DNA from: Papio anubis
Taxonomy: Eukaryota; Chordata; Mammalia; Primates; Cercopithecidae
Reading direction: 5' to 3'
Assembly: GCF_008728515.1 (NCBI RefSeq)
Contig: NC_044981.1
Coordinates: 115,042,385-115,106,384 of the forward strand
DNA length: 64,000 bases
The notes under the pieces are model-generated. The model saw only the letters and a program-made list of their open reading frames with translations. It was not told the DNA's origin and did not search any database. This document shows positions 1-11,606 of the stretch, one piece after another. The number at the start of each line of letters is the position of its first letter. Positions within the stretch are counted from its first letter, which is position 1. The position numbers and the translations under genes are program-made.

Positions 1-917
1 GTTAAAATGTATAATACACATACACTGCAAGTTGTCACGGCACAATACTGGGGAAAGTTTTCCATCATTCAATCACTATAATCCAATTGAAGGAAAAGAT
101 TAAGAAGAAAAGTGACCTTGGAAAATCAATGTTTTCAATCAATGGAAGTAGTTGATAATATTTCTCCAAAAAATTAAGAAACACTTTTTGATCAAGTTCT
201 AAGACTAATTATAAGTCTTGAAGACATACTGATGCATTGTCTACAAAAAACTTTTTCCTTAAGAGTCTCACAGCTGAGATTGTGTTTATTCCTGCAAAAG
301 TATTAGCTTTATAAATTAAAAAGCCCATTAGATCAATATATAGAGAAACATTACTAACATAAAACAGTATAAGAATAATAAATCGAATTTATTTTAGAGA
401 CTTCAAAAATATTTTGCAAAGAATATGAGTAAACTATCTTTGTCCATTTTTCTCTAATGCATCTTCGAATTATATTTCCCAGATCCACTCCCAACTCTCC
501 TAAACCTAAAGCAATACATGAAGGGAAGTCCTTCCTCAAAAGTGTAGAATTCCAAGATTCCTCACCTCCTCTAATTGGGTTTTGTTTTAAAAACAGTTTT
601 CTAATTGGAGCAGCATTTCAGGAGCAGACATTTCTAGGCTTGGTGTCTACATTTTACAGTCAGTAAGAAATATTGTTTATAATTTCATGGAAGGTAAAAC
701 ATTTAACCAAGGGCAAACATTCATCATGCAATGAATCAACATCCAGTCACCTCTATCCCCATTCACATGCAAATAACGTTCCAATTTTCCTACTTGTCAT
801 CATGTGTGACATTTAAACCCAGTTACTTTGGACCTGCAACAACACTAGTTAACTCCAGGCAAGTTGAGATCCCAGACAAACCCTTGCTCATGTATTAGGA
901 ACTTATCATTTCTTTCT
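1..917. other. single-copy AT-rich DNA, no gene seen
   Basis: No repeat family recognised and no convincing exon. The frames that stay open for about 60-70 codons at 354-666 lack coding character and look like chance. Confidence 0.6.
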
Positions 918-977
918 TTCCTGCCTCCCTTCCTTCCATCCTTTTTGGTAAAGACTCTCTTCTTTACCTTAGGACAT

Positions 978-1077
978 TCTTTCTTTCTCTCTCTCTCCCT
1001 CCCTTCCTCCCTCCCTCCCTCCCTCACTCCCTTCCTTCTCTCTTTCTCTTTCCCTCTTTTCTGTCTCTTTCTTTTTA
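978..1077. repeat. polypyrimidine (CT/CCT) low-complexity tract
   Basis: About 100 bases of nearly uninterrupted C and T on the + strand, including ctccctccctccctccctca. A looser pyrimidine-rich run precedes it from about 909. The 90-101 codon frames on both strands here are low-complexity artefacts, rich in Ser/Leu/Pro on one strand and Arg/Glu/Lys on the other. Confidence 0.9.
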
Positions 1078-1078
1078 G

Positions 1079-1489
1079 TAAAGCCTTCCATAAAATACAC
1101 CAAATTCTGGGTAACAAAATACTTCAGACTATACACTTTACTGGAGCAGAAAACCGCAACTTAAAATAACTTCTTATTGGTAAATAAGTGGCAAGTCTAA
1201 TGAATTTGGGAGATTTTCCAGTTGGAGATTGTATTCCTCTTCCCTCTAAATGTTGCCACGGGGTAAAAGAAGTAAAGTTGAAGTCAGACCAGAGGACCAC
1301 TTTTTGACTACATCAAAGTCAAGTGAAGGAATAGAAATATCACACAGTTGGAAAAAATCACATTCTTCACTGTGTGTTTTAGTCGTTTTTTCCCCTTTTT
1401 AACATAGACAACTAAGGGAAAACATCTACCGACATGATTGAAAGAACTGTGGAAGGCACATCTAAGCAAATATTTCATTCCTTTAAAAA
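1079..1489. other. single-copy DNA, nothing recognised
   Basis: No repeat family or gene recognised. It ends at the target site of the next AluY. Confidence 0.55.
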
Positions 1490-1500
1490 TTAATGGAACA

Positions 1501-1828
1501 GGCCGGGCGCGGTGGCTCAAGCCTGTAATCCCAGCACTTTGGGAGGCCGAGACGGGTGGATCACGAGGTCAGGAGATCGAGACCATCCTGGCTAACACGG
1601 TGAAACCCCATCTCTAAAAAAAAAAAAAATACAAAAAACTAGCCGGGCGTGGTGGCGACGCCTGTAGTCCCAGCTACTCGGGAGGTTGAGGCAGGAGAAT
1701 GGCATAAACCCAGGAGGCGGAGCTTGCAGTGAGCTGAGATCCGGCCACTGCACTCCAGCCTGGGCGAAGGAGCGAGACTCCATCTCAAAAAAACAAAACA
1801 AAACAAAACAAACAAACAAACAAAAAAG
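1501..1828 (+). mobile_element. young AluY, cercopithecid AluYR type
   Basis: Full-length Alu with both arms, a middle A-rich linker and a complex A/CA-rich tail. It is flanked by perfect 11-bp target-site duplications, ttaatggaaca at 1490-1500 and 1829-1839. The right arm has gagatccggccactgcac and aatggcataaac and the left arm begins ctcaagcctg, changes I associate with Old World monkey AluYR subfamilies rather than human AluY. This is the main clue to the host. The frames read on the minus strand across it are not genes. Confidence 0.93.
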
Positions 1829-1839
1829 TTAATGGAACA

Positions 1840-2440
1840 CTGACGCCCACAAAAAAGCATATTTGAGTTAACTACAAACAAAAATAAATTCTTTATTTAC
1901 AAAAGAAGCATTAACATATGGAATGAAACACCACCTTTTTGATTCACCAATAATCTCACATGCCCTTCAACAAAAGGACTTGCAGTATCAAAGACAGGGG
2001 TCAAAGTGGAGGGTATAAAATAGATATGAAGCAGCTGAAGTTTTCTTCACCAGGATTAATAATGAATAAAATTGTTATTACAGTGTGATGAGTTTGCTAA
2101 ATTTCTTGGATCTGGGGAAGTAACAATTATTTTCGCAGAATTAGGCACACCTAAGTGGCATATGCTTCTCAATTATTTATTCTGGGGTGACAATAGTGCA
2201 GATGGCAGCCAACTAACCACTGGGACCCTGTTCATATTAGCACTGAGGCCCTGCACCCCAGGCAGGAGAGAAGGGCTCCCCTAGAGGCAATGGGTATGTC
2301 GTAGTCTTAGAATGTTTACAGAATTAGTTTTGTGGTTTTGCAGCCTTGGTTTGGGATTATTTATAGTAAGACTGGGATTGCATAGCTATTAGAAAGAAAA
2401 CAAAAAGTCAGTTTATATGCTTTCCTATTGATGCTTCAAT
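1840..2440. other. single-copy DNA
   Basis: No family recognised. A TATA-like gggtataaaatag occurs near 2014, but nothing else supports a promoter. Confidence 0.5.
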
Positions 2441-2449
2441 AAAACACTG

Positions 2450-2520
2450 TTTTATTTTTCTTATCTGGAAAATGAAAGGGTTGGGCTAAATGGTCGCTGG
2501 CAGGCATCTCTAAGAATGAA
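2450..2520 (-). repeat. probable MIR-type fragment
   Basis: The text tctggaaaatgaaagggttg followed by a short matching stretch resembles the reverse complement of the MIR core (count-of-bases style tail). It is short and diverged. Confidence 0.4.
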
Positions 2521-2689
2521 TGCCTTTCAGGGAATCCAGAGATGATGAACTTGCAGTTTGAATGTAAAGGTCACATCTCAAGAATGTGGAACATGAGCAG
2601 GGTAATTCAGCCACTGAAATGACTTGTTCATCTTGCTCACTGGTATCATTAAAGTGTCACTTAACTTAGAGCTTTGTGAAACCTCTGGG

Positions 2690-2790
2690 ATCATCTCATA
2701 CGAGTCTCTCATTTTACAGATGAGGAAACTGAGGCTGAGAGGCAGCACATCTACCAATGAGGACATTATTCGAGTTCTTTTTCACAGCTC
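2690..2790 (+). repeat. MIR fragment
   Basis: Contains cattttacagatgaggaaac followed by tgaggctgagaggc, the most conserved stretch of the tRNA-derived MIR SINE, in the forward direction. Confidence 0.8.
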
Positions 2791-3523
2791 TTGTCATACA
2801 GAATTAAAGGCACTAAGACAATAGGTGGAATGAGAAGAACAAAAAAAAATAAAAACTTTTATCCAATTTTTAAAGTAAGAAAGAGGAAATGGACTTCTTA
2901 AAACAGAGAAATAATCACAAATGCCACAAACGTTCTTACAGCGTGGTTGCAGCCTAGCTCATTATTTTCTTACAAAGAAAAAGAAAAAAACATTGTATAA
3001 TGTGTGCGTAATAACTCTGTTGTTCACTTTTCCATTAAACAAAAGAGAAAGTTTTAACAAAAGGTATAATTCATTACTTCTGGATCTGCATGAATTAAAG
3101 CAGAACAATCAAATGGGAAAATAAATCAAACATCTTCATGTTAGACTGTCATTGTTATAAGAAAAAATCATTGTTATAGAAAAAGTAAGTATTCTAAGAA
3201 TAAGATTTCCTTCTAAGCATTTTATAAATAAATTGAGGGGAAAATGATTTTAGGTAAGCATGAATTCAAATGCCAAAGAAACAAACAAGATTACTTCAAA
3301 ACATTAAAAGTTAAGTTATTTAAAGTTTATAGGTAAAGTTAAAAGATTCCGTAACCACAAAGACTTGGCAACAGTAAAGAAAAGTGCACAGTGGAGTTTT
3401 GAGACCGCTGGATATTAGTCACGTACGTAACTCTTAAAAAGCTAAGATCTGAATCATCATTTAAAAGCACACACATTCATTATAGACATTTTGAAAACTT
3501 ATGAGAATATAGGCATACAACCA
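2791..3523. other. single-copy AT-rich DNA
   Basis: Low-complexity A-rich patches and no recognised repeat or gene. The open frames are short. Confidence 0.55.
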
Positions 3524-3643
3524 TTAAACTTTTGAGCCAAAAAAAAAATTGAAGACAGAGAAAGAGAGTGAGTGTGTTTTACAAGGCAAAAACCAAGTTG
3601 AAAAGGTTGTCTTGAAATGCAAAATGTCTGCTATGTACCTCTG

Positions 3644-3826
3644 CTTTCTGTGGCTCTCTCCTGAGCACTTCACTTTACCAGGTACAAAAGGTCCATCTTC
3701 CAAATAAAGGTCAATTGCTCCATCACATACATTGTGATGAGGGTCTTTTGACTTCACTGTAGCCAATGAAGCCCCAAAATTGAGCTCCCCAGTAAGAGGG
3801 CAGAAAATTTCATCGTGAGCTGTCAA
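3644..3826 (-). other. weak candidate exon, product unknown
   Basis: The minus strand stays open for 100 codons from 3826 to 3524. The first half (3826 to about 3680) has mixed composition, with residues such as GAIDLYLEDGPFVPG, unlike the Alu or A-rich frames nearby. Reading the minus strand, a possible acceptor (ctttgacag) lies just before the frame and a possible donor (gtaaagtg) lies near 3677. The last part of the frame becomes low complexity. I recognise no protein family or domain. It could be a real internal exon, an eroded old element, or chance; chance or ancient sequence is the more likely reading without homology support. Confidence 0.18.
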
Positions 3827-3835
3827 AGCCCATTA

Positions 3836-4594
3836 TAATGAAGAAATGTGAGAAAGGAAATTCTTGGAGGAAACCTTCCAATGTTGGACCTCCATATTTG
3901 AATCAGGTATCTTAATTGCTGGAGCTGAGCATTTCAGGAGGCTCTCATATGAGGAAGAATTTAGAGATTGGGTTAAAAAGCTGAGCTTCTGAGATCCTGT
4001 GTCCTACGCCATTCAACAAAGCAATCACTATCCATCAGTGTCCAACCATTATTAACGTCTACCGGATGTTAAAGCAGGTTTACAGCGGATTAAGGAATCA
4101 AGCTTACTATTATGCAATTTTAACGTTTCTATAAGAGTCCAGTGAATTTTCAAAGGGATTTTTGAGGAGGTGAAGAAGCAGGACAAGAGAAGCTAACATT
4201 AAATTAAAAAATACTTAATTGCTAAGCAACAAGATAAGCCTCTAAGTGATCTTAAAGACAAAGTCCTCAGGTCTAACTTTGTAGGTCATAGCATGATGCA
4301 CAATCTTGCAAAGCCTGTGGCTGTCTGGCTTGGCAACTTTTCTAGGTGCTTTTCCACTTGGGTATTAAGGAAATAGCAACATCATACAATTTTATTTATT
4401 TTAATAATGACGCTTCCCATTGAACCTGTTTTAAATGGGATGGGACACAGTAATACTGATTTATTTGGGTAAACATTGAAGTTAATAGTATGTCCTTCTT
4501 CAATATGTGAGAAAAACTTTAGCATTAACCATGCTTAAGGCTTCGTCCTTGAATCTTGACTAGATTTTACAGACTTCTGCTTAATTTTATGTCC
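3836..4594. other. single-copy DNA
   Basis: No repeat family or coding signal recognised. Confidence 0.55.
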
Positions 4595-4755
4595 TTTTTT
4601 TTTTCCCCCGACAGTTTTGCTTTTGTCACCCAGGCTGGAAGGCAGTGGCATGATCTCAGCTCACTACAACCTCCACCTCCCAGGTTCAAACGATTCTCCT
4701 ATCTCAGCCTCCGCAGTAGCTGGGATTACAGGTGTATACCACCACACCCGGCTAA
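4595..4755 (-). mobile_element. Alu right arm only
   Basis: Poly(T), then the antisense right arm ending at ggctaat. The left arm that should follow is missing; a second Alu in the same orientation begins at once. Confidence 0.85.
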
Positions 4756-5051
4756 TTTTTTTTTTTTTTTAGATGAAGTCTCGCTTTGTCACCAGGCTGG
4801 AGTGCAGTGGTACGATCTCAGCTCACTGCAACCTCTGCCTCCTGGGTTCAAGTGATTCTCCTGCCTCAGTCTCTTGAGTAACTGGGACCACAGGCACGTG
4901 CCACCACACCCAGCTAATATTTGTATTTTTAGTAGAGTCAGGGTTTCATCTTGTTGGCCAGGATGGTCGTGATCTCTTTACCTGAGGCTGATCTGCCTGC
5001 CTCAGCCTCCCAAAGTGCTGGGATTACAGGCGTGAGCCACCACGCCCAGCC
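4756..5051 (-). mobile_element. AluS-type element
   Basis: Complete antisense Alu: T tract, right arm, linker and left arm, ending in gtgagccaccacgcccagcc. It abuts the right-arm fragment at its 5' side, giving three arms in a row. Confidence 0.92.
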
Positions 5052-5268
5052 GTCAGTCTTTATCATGAAGTTTTTTAGCTATAATGTGTGTGACTGCAGC
5101 TGAACAATTCAGATTTCAAATTATTCTTTTCTCCCATCTCTACCTTTACAAACAACTTCCAATAGTCTTGCCCCGTATAGTCAGTGGCAACCTGTCCTAA
5201 TAGAAAAAAAAAATCTCAATTAGAAATTGCCCCTGTTTCTACCTGGTTATTAAAACTGATCTATGCTG

Positions 5269-5569
5269 GGCCGGGCGCGATGGCTCACGCCTGTAATCCC
5301 AGCACTTTGGGAGGCCTAGGCGGGTGGACCACGAGGTCAGGAGATCGAGACCATCCTGCCTAACATGGTGAAATCCTGTCTCTACTAAAAATACAAAAAA
5401 TTAGCCAGGTGTGGTGGCAGGCGCCCGTAGCCCCAGCTACTTGGGAGGCTGAGGCAGGAGAATGGCATGATCCCAGGAGGCGGAGCTTGCAGTGAGCCGA
5501 GATCGAGCCACTGCACTCCAGCCTGGGCAACAGAGCGAGACTCCATCTCAAGAAATAAAAAAAAAAAAA
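5269..5569 (+). mobile_element. AluY
   Basis: Full-length, from ggccgggcgcgatggctcac to an A-rich tail. It carries the AluY-type stretch ggaccacgaggtcaggagat. The flanks gatctatgctg and aatctacactg may be imperfect target-site duplications. Confidence 0.92.
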
Positions 5570-7285
5570 TCTACACTGAAGTGTTTAGGGCATGACTGCC
5601 AACCAAAACGGAATGGATGTTCAAACTGATCAATCTGAATAACTCTTATCTCATGATTTACATGAAAAATTCTTCCAAAGTAAGATGCAGAGAAGACACT
5701 TACAAGTACGTTTCTCAATGCTTCCTAATCAGAAAGGCAGCAGTTAGGAAGGAACACAAGTCTTATGCTACCCTCTGCTCTTGCTATTCCTCCAGGATTC
5801 CTGGCTAACAAAAGAGGAGAACGTTGCTGGGACAAGGGAGGATGGAGATGTAGCACCCACCCCTTGGGATTGAAGCCCACCGAGATGGGGATGAGCCATA
5901 GCTCCTCGAGGACCCCAGAGCTGTAGCTACAGTCTTTCTGACTCATCACGGGCTGCGCTTTGAGGGATCTGAACACAGCTATGCATGAAGTGTATTGAAA
6001 ATACCATCCACATGCATATATATATATGCATGGGCTACATAGAATAAAATGTTAATATCCTATCTTGGACATATATATATATATTTTTTTTTCATAGACG
6101 AAATAATGAATAATCTTCAGCATTTTAAAAATAATCAACTTCATTAATTGTTCTTTTATATTTTCTTGGTTCATATACTTACAGCATTTTGCTTAGATTA
6201 CATCAAATTGAAACCACATCAAAGCTAGAAATTCTGGCTTCCTGTCATGGATTCCAAGACTAGAAAATCCAAAAAAGGTCAGAAAATGAATAACTTTCAT
6301 TTGCCAAGTACTCACAATATGCAGCTTAAATAATTAACCCTGCCTTGTCTATCTTTAGAATCACAATAGATAGCACAATGCCTGGCACAGAACTCACCCA
6401 GGTCAGCCAAAGTCTATGTATCTGTCCTAATTTTTCCATCTCACTGGGAAAAATAAGCCAGTATTTGATCTGATGCAAACAAATGAATATACATATTAGA
6501 AAACACTAGCTTACTAAGTCATTATCTAGTAAAGCAATGTATTGTTAAATTTTTTGTCAAAATGCATATTACAGGTAACACAAAATCAATTTAATAGCAC
6601 TGAATTCCAGAAGTTCATCATGTAAAACAGAAAATGTTGAAATTGACACATTTATGAAGAATAAATCTGCATTTAATTTATTCCATAATAGGCTATAAAA
6701 GTGTTTGACATCAAGGATTGAGGTCCCCCACACTTATTTGCCAGAAGATGAGTTGGCCAACCTGCTGGCCACACACACACAGTTACTGGAGCCCACACAT
6801 CTCAAAATAATGCCTCAAAACTGAGGGCAAGCCCTGCTAGGCAGAGCTGAATTTCAAACCAGGCTCAGGAGACGAGAAAACATCAACACGATCACACACC
6901 AGTCACTCACATCTTCTATTCCTAATCAGGGTTTTCAAAGGAATTCGCAAGGGAACTGTGATTCACAGAATGGATGGAGAAAATGTAATTATCCTACTTT
7001 AAAACAAAATCAAATTGCCGAAGCATATATTTAGGCAGAAAAAAATACCTTTATTAAATTTCTTTGAAGCCTTTGGTGAGCAGAAGGAAAATTTTCAGTA
7101 GTTTAGATAAATGGACTAATGCTAATGCTCCGAACTGACAAATAAGAAGTAAGTTACGTGTGCCACCACTATCCTATCCTGTTTCTTATCAAGAAGCAAT
7201 GCATTTTCAGAAATAGACACGTTTAAAAATAGCATCAAAAATGACTTCCTTTGCATTATGCTATATTTCTTCCAAATAGTTGGTG
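5570..7285. other. single-copy DNA
   Basis: No recognised element apart from a short AT palindrome at 6011-6032 and AT-rich runs near 6070. No convincing gene. Confidence 0.5.
6011..6032. repeat. 22-bp perfect palindrome
   Basis: The left arm catgcatatat is matched exactly by its reverse complement with no spacer. The core is alternating AT. Confidence 0.95.
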
Positions 7286-7286
7286 G

Positions 7287-7332
7287 GGAGAGAGAGGGAG
7301 GGAGCGAGAGAGAGAGATAGAAAGCGAGAGAA
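7287..7332. repeat. GA-rich simple repeat
   Basis: Runs of gagagag with ggga interruptions. Confidence 0.85.
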
Positions 7333-7974
7333 TGCTCAGGCAAGCAGGTATAAATGGCAAGGCTTTTCTCTGTAGTCTCCATTACCATTACTAAGTATAA
7401 TTGAATGTATTAGCAGGTCTCTGTAGGAATGTGATATGCTAACACACTCTAATTTTCATTAGTTTCTCAAAACTGTCATGTGAGGAATTTGAAATATGTG
7501 CATGAGAGAAATTAATAATGGCTGATACTGAGCAAAGGTATTAAATTGGTTTAAAATGAAAAAAAAAGCAGAACTTGCTTTTGAAAAGGAAGATGCTTAA
7601 ATCATACTCAGAAAAGCACTCTGGTGACAGCCTACCATTCATTTTCCTGAGACAGCTGCTGTGCACAAGAGTGAGAATGAACCTGTAAGTCCTCTTGTCA
7701 CCATCACGGTGAATACCACTGCACTGTATGAGGGTGGATTTAGAAAAGCTAAAAAGTGTTCCTGAGGCGAACGGTTTCTTTTTCCTTTCTCAGATTGAAA
7801 AGGTGTACAATCCTTCGCCTATGTCTTACCACTTAGACTGCAGGTTTGCTGAGCTCTGCTGAGATGTAAATACCTTAGCACATCTGGGGAGTCACAAAAT
7901 GGCAATAGCCTTATAGCCCTTCATCCCTCCCACCAAATAAGCACATTACAGAAGCCTGTTTATAGACGGTATTT
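7333..7974. other. single-copy DNA
   Basis: Nothing recognised. Confidence 0.5.
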
Positions 7975-8110
7975 CATTCCATCCTTAACCCTGAGTGTGA
8001 CGAATAGGTATTATCATCTCCACTTTTATTTAGGAAAGCTGAGGTTCAGAGAGATAAAGTCACACCTGCCTGTAAGTTCACTAGGGATATGGAGCTGAAA
8101 TGAGCTTATT
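7975..8110 (+). repeat. MIR fragment
   Basis: Includes aataggtattatcatctcca followed by gctgaggttcagagagataa, the conserved MIR core and tail in the forward direction. Confidence 0.75.
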
Positions 8111-8689
8111 CCATTAAGTGTGAGGTTTATGGAGAGCCTGGTATGTCCCACTGAGCTGAATATGATGAGGCACTCTGCTCACCCAACCAGGACTCCCTCA
8201 GTTATGGCCTGGGATCTCTTCTTTGCTAACGTGGGGAGGGCTCGGCAGAGGGAGCCCTGATAGCTTCAGTGATGTGGCTGGTGCTAGAGAATGGTGGCCA
8301 TCTAACACTTGGGCTATTCTGCGCCGTGTGAACTCCATGTGAGCTCCATGGGTTTCTGGCACCCAGATCTCAGCCTGCTGGGGGCTGCTGTCACTCCTGC
8401 AGACTTGTCACTTCTCCCTCTTCATTGTTCTCGCTTGGCTAGAGCGTTATTACCCTGGATGAGTGATTCTAAGACCCAATACGATGTCTTTTTAAAAAAA
8501 ATTTCCTTAAGTCTATTGTGTGGTCTGAAGCAAAAAGTATTTGAAATCAGTCTGTGGACCATAATACAATAGTAGGTAGCAGTAGTTGACAGCTAGCTGG
8601 GTCTCAAGGGTTGTTCATCAAGAGTTTAGACCAAACTGAGTAAAATGTAACATTTGGTAACCACATGACTGACCCTTTATAAGGATTAT
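8111..8689. other. single-copy DNA
   Basis: Moderately GC-rich, no family recognised. The 87-codon frame at 8309-8572 shows no domain. Confidence 0.5.
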
Positions 8690-8790
8690 TAGGTGTAGAA
8701 AAGTTAAGTAATTTGAAAGGCTTGGATCTTCATCAAGGTCTGTCTGACCCCAGAACCCAAATGCCTAACCATTAGGCAGCCTCTACCCAC
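8690..8790 (+). repeat. MIR 3' part
   Basis: aaaagttaagtaatttgaaa, then ctgaccccagaacccaaatg and accattaggcagcctc, as in the 3' half of MIR. Confidence 0.65.
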
Positions 8791-9454
8791 CATGCCAGGC
8801 AGTGGCCACAAAAAAATTGGTAAAAAGTGACAGATGCACCAATCCAACAACAGATATCTTATTTTTATAATCCAGGCCAGGAGATACGAAAAAGAACAAA
8901 ATGAGAAGATTTTGTAGTTTCATTCTTATAGTTTCATGCATGTGTCTTGATTACATGTTCATACCAATGAATTACTGGGAGAGATTCTAATTTCTCAATT
9001 TTTGATAATGGATATTTAATTTTTAAATTTTTGATGACAGCATAATCTCTATTTGCTAAAAATAGGATAGAAAAACTTACAAAAATGGCATTTCTTGGTG
9101 TTCAGAGGAATTAAATTCTAGTTATTACAGAATTACCTTGCATGTTCATAGTCCCTCAGCCTTTCTGAATACCTCCACTGTCATAATATCCTCTCCTCAG
9201 ATCTCCCAGAGCATAGATACAGTGGCCTGCTAGGGTACTTAGCAGATTTTATCCTGCCTTCTAATAATGTATAGACACATTGTTTTTCCTAACTTCAAAC
9301 TAGACATCAAGACAATAAAGGCTTTCCCACGGGTGTCTTTATATGTCCAATACCTACAATATTAACTTGCACATGGTACACAATCAAATCAGTCATGGTT
9401 GAATCAACTGCTAAATGAATGACAGAAAAAAGAGATCCTATTGTAATAGATACT
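8791..9454. other. single-copy AT-rich DNA
   Basis: No repeat or gene recognised. Confidence 0.5.
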
Positions 9455-9875
9455 ATTGCCAGATAAGTCTGTGTAACAAACTACCCCAACCCAGCAGCTT
9501 GTAATATCAAACATTGATTATCATGCTTATGGATTGGCATAGCTGAGCTGATCGGAGTGACCTTCAGGTTGAAAATCAGCTGTGTTGGCCCCAGAGGGGT
9601 TGTCTCAAATTGGCTCCATATGTATTCATTCTAAGGTCACAACTAAAGGGGCTGTGGCTATTTGGGCATCCTCTTCTCATGGATCACCAGTGCCTGAAAG
9701 GCAAGCCAAAGGTTGCAAGCACGTTTAAGGCCTCTGCTTACATGATGTCTCCTACTATTCCACTGGCTGTGGTCAGTCACGTGAGCCCAAGTTAGTGGGG
9801 TAGAAAGCACCCACAATGGGAGTGGAAGGGGTATGAATATTTGTTGACAATGATACAAACCATCATAAAAATGAA
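9455..9875. repeat. ancient interspersed repeat, family uncertain
   Basis: Begins with ctgtgtaacaaactacccca and ends after a cactggctgtggtcagtcac stretch. This arrangement is familiar from medium-reiterated mammalian repeats, but I cannot name the family without a library search. Confidence 0.45.
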
Positions 9876-9989
9876 ATCAGCATGAAGTCGAAATAGACTG
9901 AAGGCGAAATAAAACTAAAAGTTTGAGAGCTTCAACTAAAAACTACTTTAGAAAATATATAGGCAACAGAGTCAATCCAACGCAGTTCA

Positions 9990-10165
9990 AATTCCAACCT
10001 CATTTTTCCCATATGTAAAACTGGTGATATTAACAGGTCCTGCCTCACAGGATTATTAAGAAGACTAATGAAATAACTCATGTAAAATGTTGTCACACAG
10101 TGCCCTGGGCACCAGGAAATGGCTATTTTTCATGAAATTTTAACAGGTGTTTGATAAATGTTCAT
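9990..10165 (-). repeat. MIR, antisense
   Basis: tgcctcacaggattattaag, aatgaaataactcatgtaaa and cacagtgccctgggcacc match the reversed MIR core in order, ending near tttgataaatgttc. Confidence 0.7.
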
Positions 10166-10222
10166 AATGATGATGGTGGTGGTGGTGGTGACAACAGTGA
10201 TGATGGTGATGAGGGCAGTGAC
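10158..10222 (+). repeat. GAT/GGT triplet repeat
   Basis: gatgatggtggtggtggtgg followed by further tgatgatggtgatg units. Confidence 0.85.
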
Positions 10223-10225
10223 AAG

Positions 10226-10654
10226 TTACAGAAAGTTTCAGTTATGAACTAGTTTTACAGTCAAACCCAGCAATTTCAGGATATCTCTACAGTACAAACT
10301 AAAGGAACAAAACTATGTACACAGTTATCTCTGCCAAAATTTTCTATGTAATCTGTGATGGGTACTCTAACACTTTGGCTCTTACTCAAACTGCCTGTGT
10401 TGGTCTATGAGTGTCTCCGTTTGGCTGTTCCCACTCTATCTATGAGCCTTCTTCTCGCCAAAGATCCTCTGTGCACTATTAAGGGGCTTCATGTCCTTCT
10501 TTATTTTGTCCTTTTTAAGTTCAAACTCATTCAATCTAGTACATGAAACCACTTCTCTCACTTTCCCCTTTCCTCTCTTCCCTAAACAACCTTCACTCTG
10601 TCAAAATCACAAACATGCTGAACTCATTTTTTCCACATTGACTTCTGTAGCATC
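10226..10654. other. single-copy DNA
   Basis: No family recognised. The 63-codon frame at 10355-10546 has no features. Confidence 0.5.
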
Positions 10655-10785
10655 GGTTCAACAATATTGAATGTCTATTATGTTGCAGGTGCTACATTCT
10701 ATGGGGTGAAAAATAAAAGCTTAGTAAGGGGTAAAATCCCTCTCTTTAAAATAGTTACACTCTAGTAGAAAAAATAAAACTTCGG
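10655..10785 (+). repeat. L2-like fragment
   Basis: attgaatgtctattatgttg followed by caggtgctacattctatggg resembles old L2-type LINE sequence. Diverged. Confidence 0.4.
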
Positions 10786-10794
10786 TGCTTCAAG

Positions 10795-11606
10795 AAAATG
10801 AAAGAACTAAAATGTGGTATATCTATACAATGAAATATTACTCAGCCATAAAAAGGAATAAACTTCTGATACATGTTATAATGTGGATGAATCTTGATAT
10901 GGTTGGATTTTTGTCCCTACCCAAATCTCATGTCAAATTATGATCCCCAATGTTGGAGGAGGTGCCTAATGGGAGATAATTGGATCATGGGGTCAGATTT
11001 CCCCCTTGCTCTTCTCGTGATAGTGAGTGAGTTCTCATGAGATCTGATTGTTTAAAAGTGTGTGTAGCGCCTCCCCCTCCTTTCTTCCTTCTGCTCCGGC
11101 CATGTAAGAGGGGCCTCCTTCCTCTTTACTTTCCACCATGTCTGTAAGTTTCCTGAGGCTTGCCCAGCTATGCTTCCTGTACAGCCTGCAGAACTGTGAG
11201 TCAATTAAACCTCTTTTCTTTATAAGTTACCCAGTCTCAGGTAATTCTTTATAGCAATGTGAGAATGGACTAATACAGACCTTAAACATATTATGCTAAG
11301 TGAAAAAAAGCAGACACAAAAAACTACCCATTGTATGATTTCATTTATATTAAATGTCTACAGTAGGCAAATTTATAGAAGTAGAAAGGAGATTAGTAGG
11401 TTTGGAGGGTTGGGAGTGGGGGTGGGAATGAAGCCAGAGAAAAATGAAGAGTAACTGCTAAAGGATACAAGTGACTGAAATGTTCTAAAATTGATTTTGG
11501 TGATGGTTATGCAACTCTGTGAATATAGTAAAACCATGAAAGCATACACTTTAAAACAGGTGAATTGTATGGTATGTGAATTCTATCTCAATAAAACAAA
11601 TGAAAA
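10795..11606 (+). mobile_element. ancient L1 (L1M type) 3' end, split by an LTR
   Basis: Two colinear pieces, 10795-10894 and 11278-11606. The first has tattactcagccataaaaag; the second has the typical 3' end with acattatgctaagtgaaaaa-like text, ttggtgatggttatgcaact and tatctcaataaaac. The interruption is a MaLR LTR. Too diverged to retain reading frames. Confidence 0.85.
10895..11277 (+). mobile_element. solo MaLR LTR (MST/THE1 type)
   Basis: 383 bp from tgatatggttgg to ctaataca, with tcaattaaacctcttttctt near the polyadenylation region. It sits inside an older L1 with an imperfect 5-bp duplication (aatct/gacct). No internal coding sequence remains, so it is a solo LTR left by recombination. 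Confidence 0.88.

Noticed and set aside
845..1169. Opposed frames of 90 and 101 codons
   Set aside because: Both come from the polypyrimidine tract; their residues are low-complexity on each strand.
2005..2030. TATA-box-like sequence
   Set aside because: A single TATAAA in AT-rich DNA with no initiator, CpG or transcript-like sequence downstream.
2690..2790. tRNA-like gene from MIR sequence
   Set aside because: MIR is tRNA-derived, but this is its core and not a tRNA head; no cloverleaf can be drawn.
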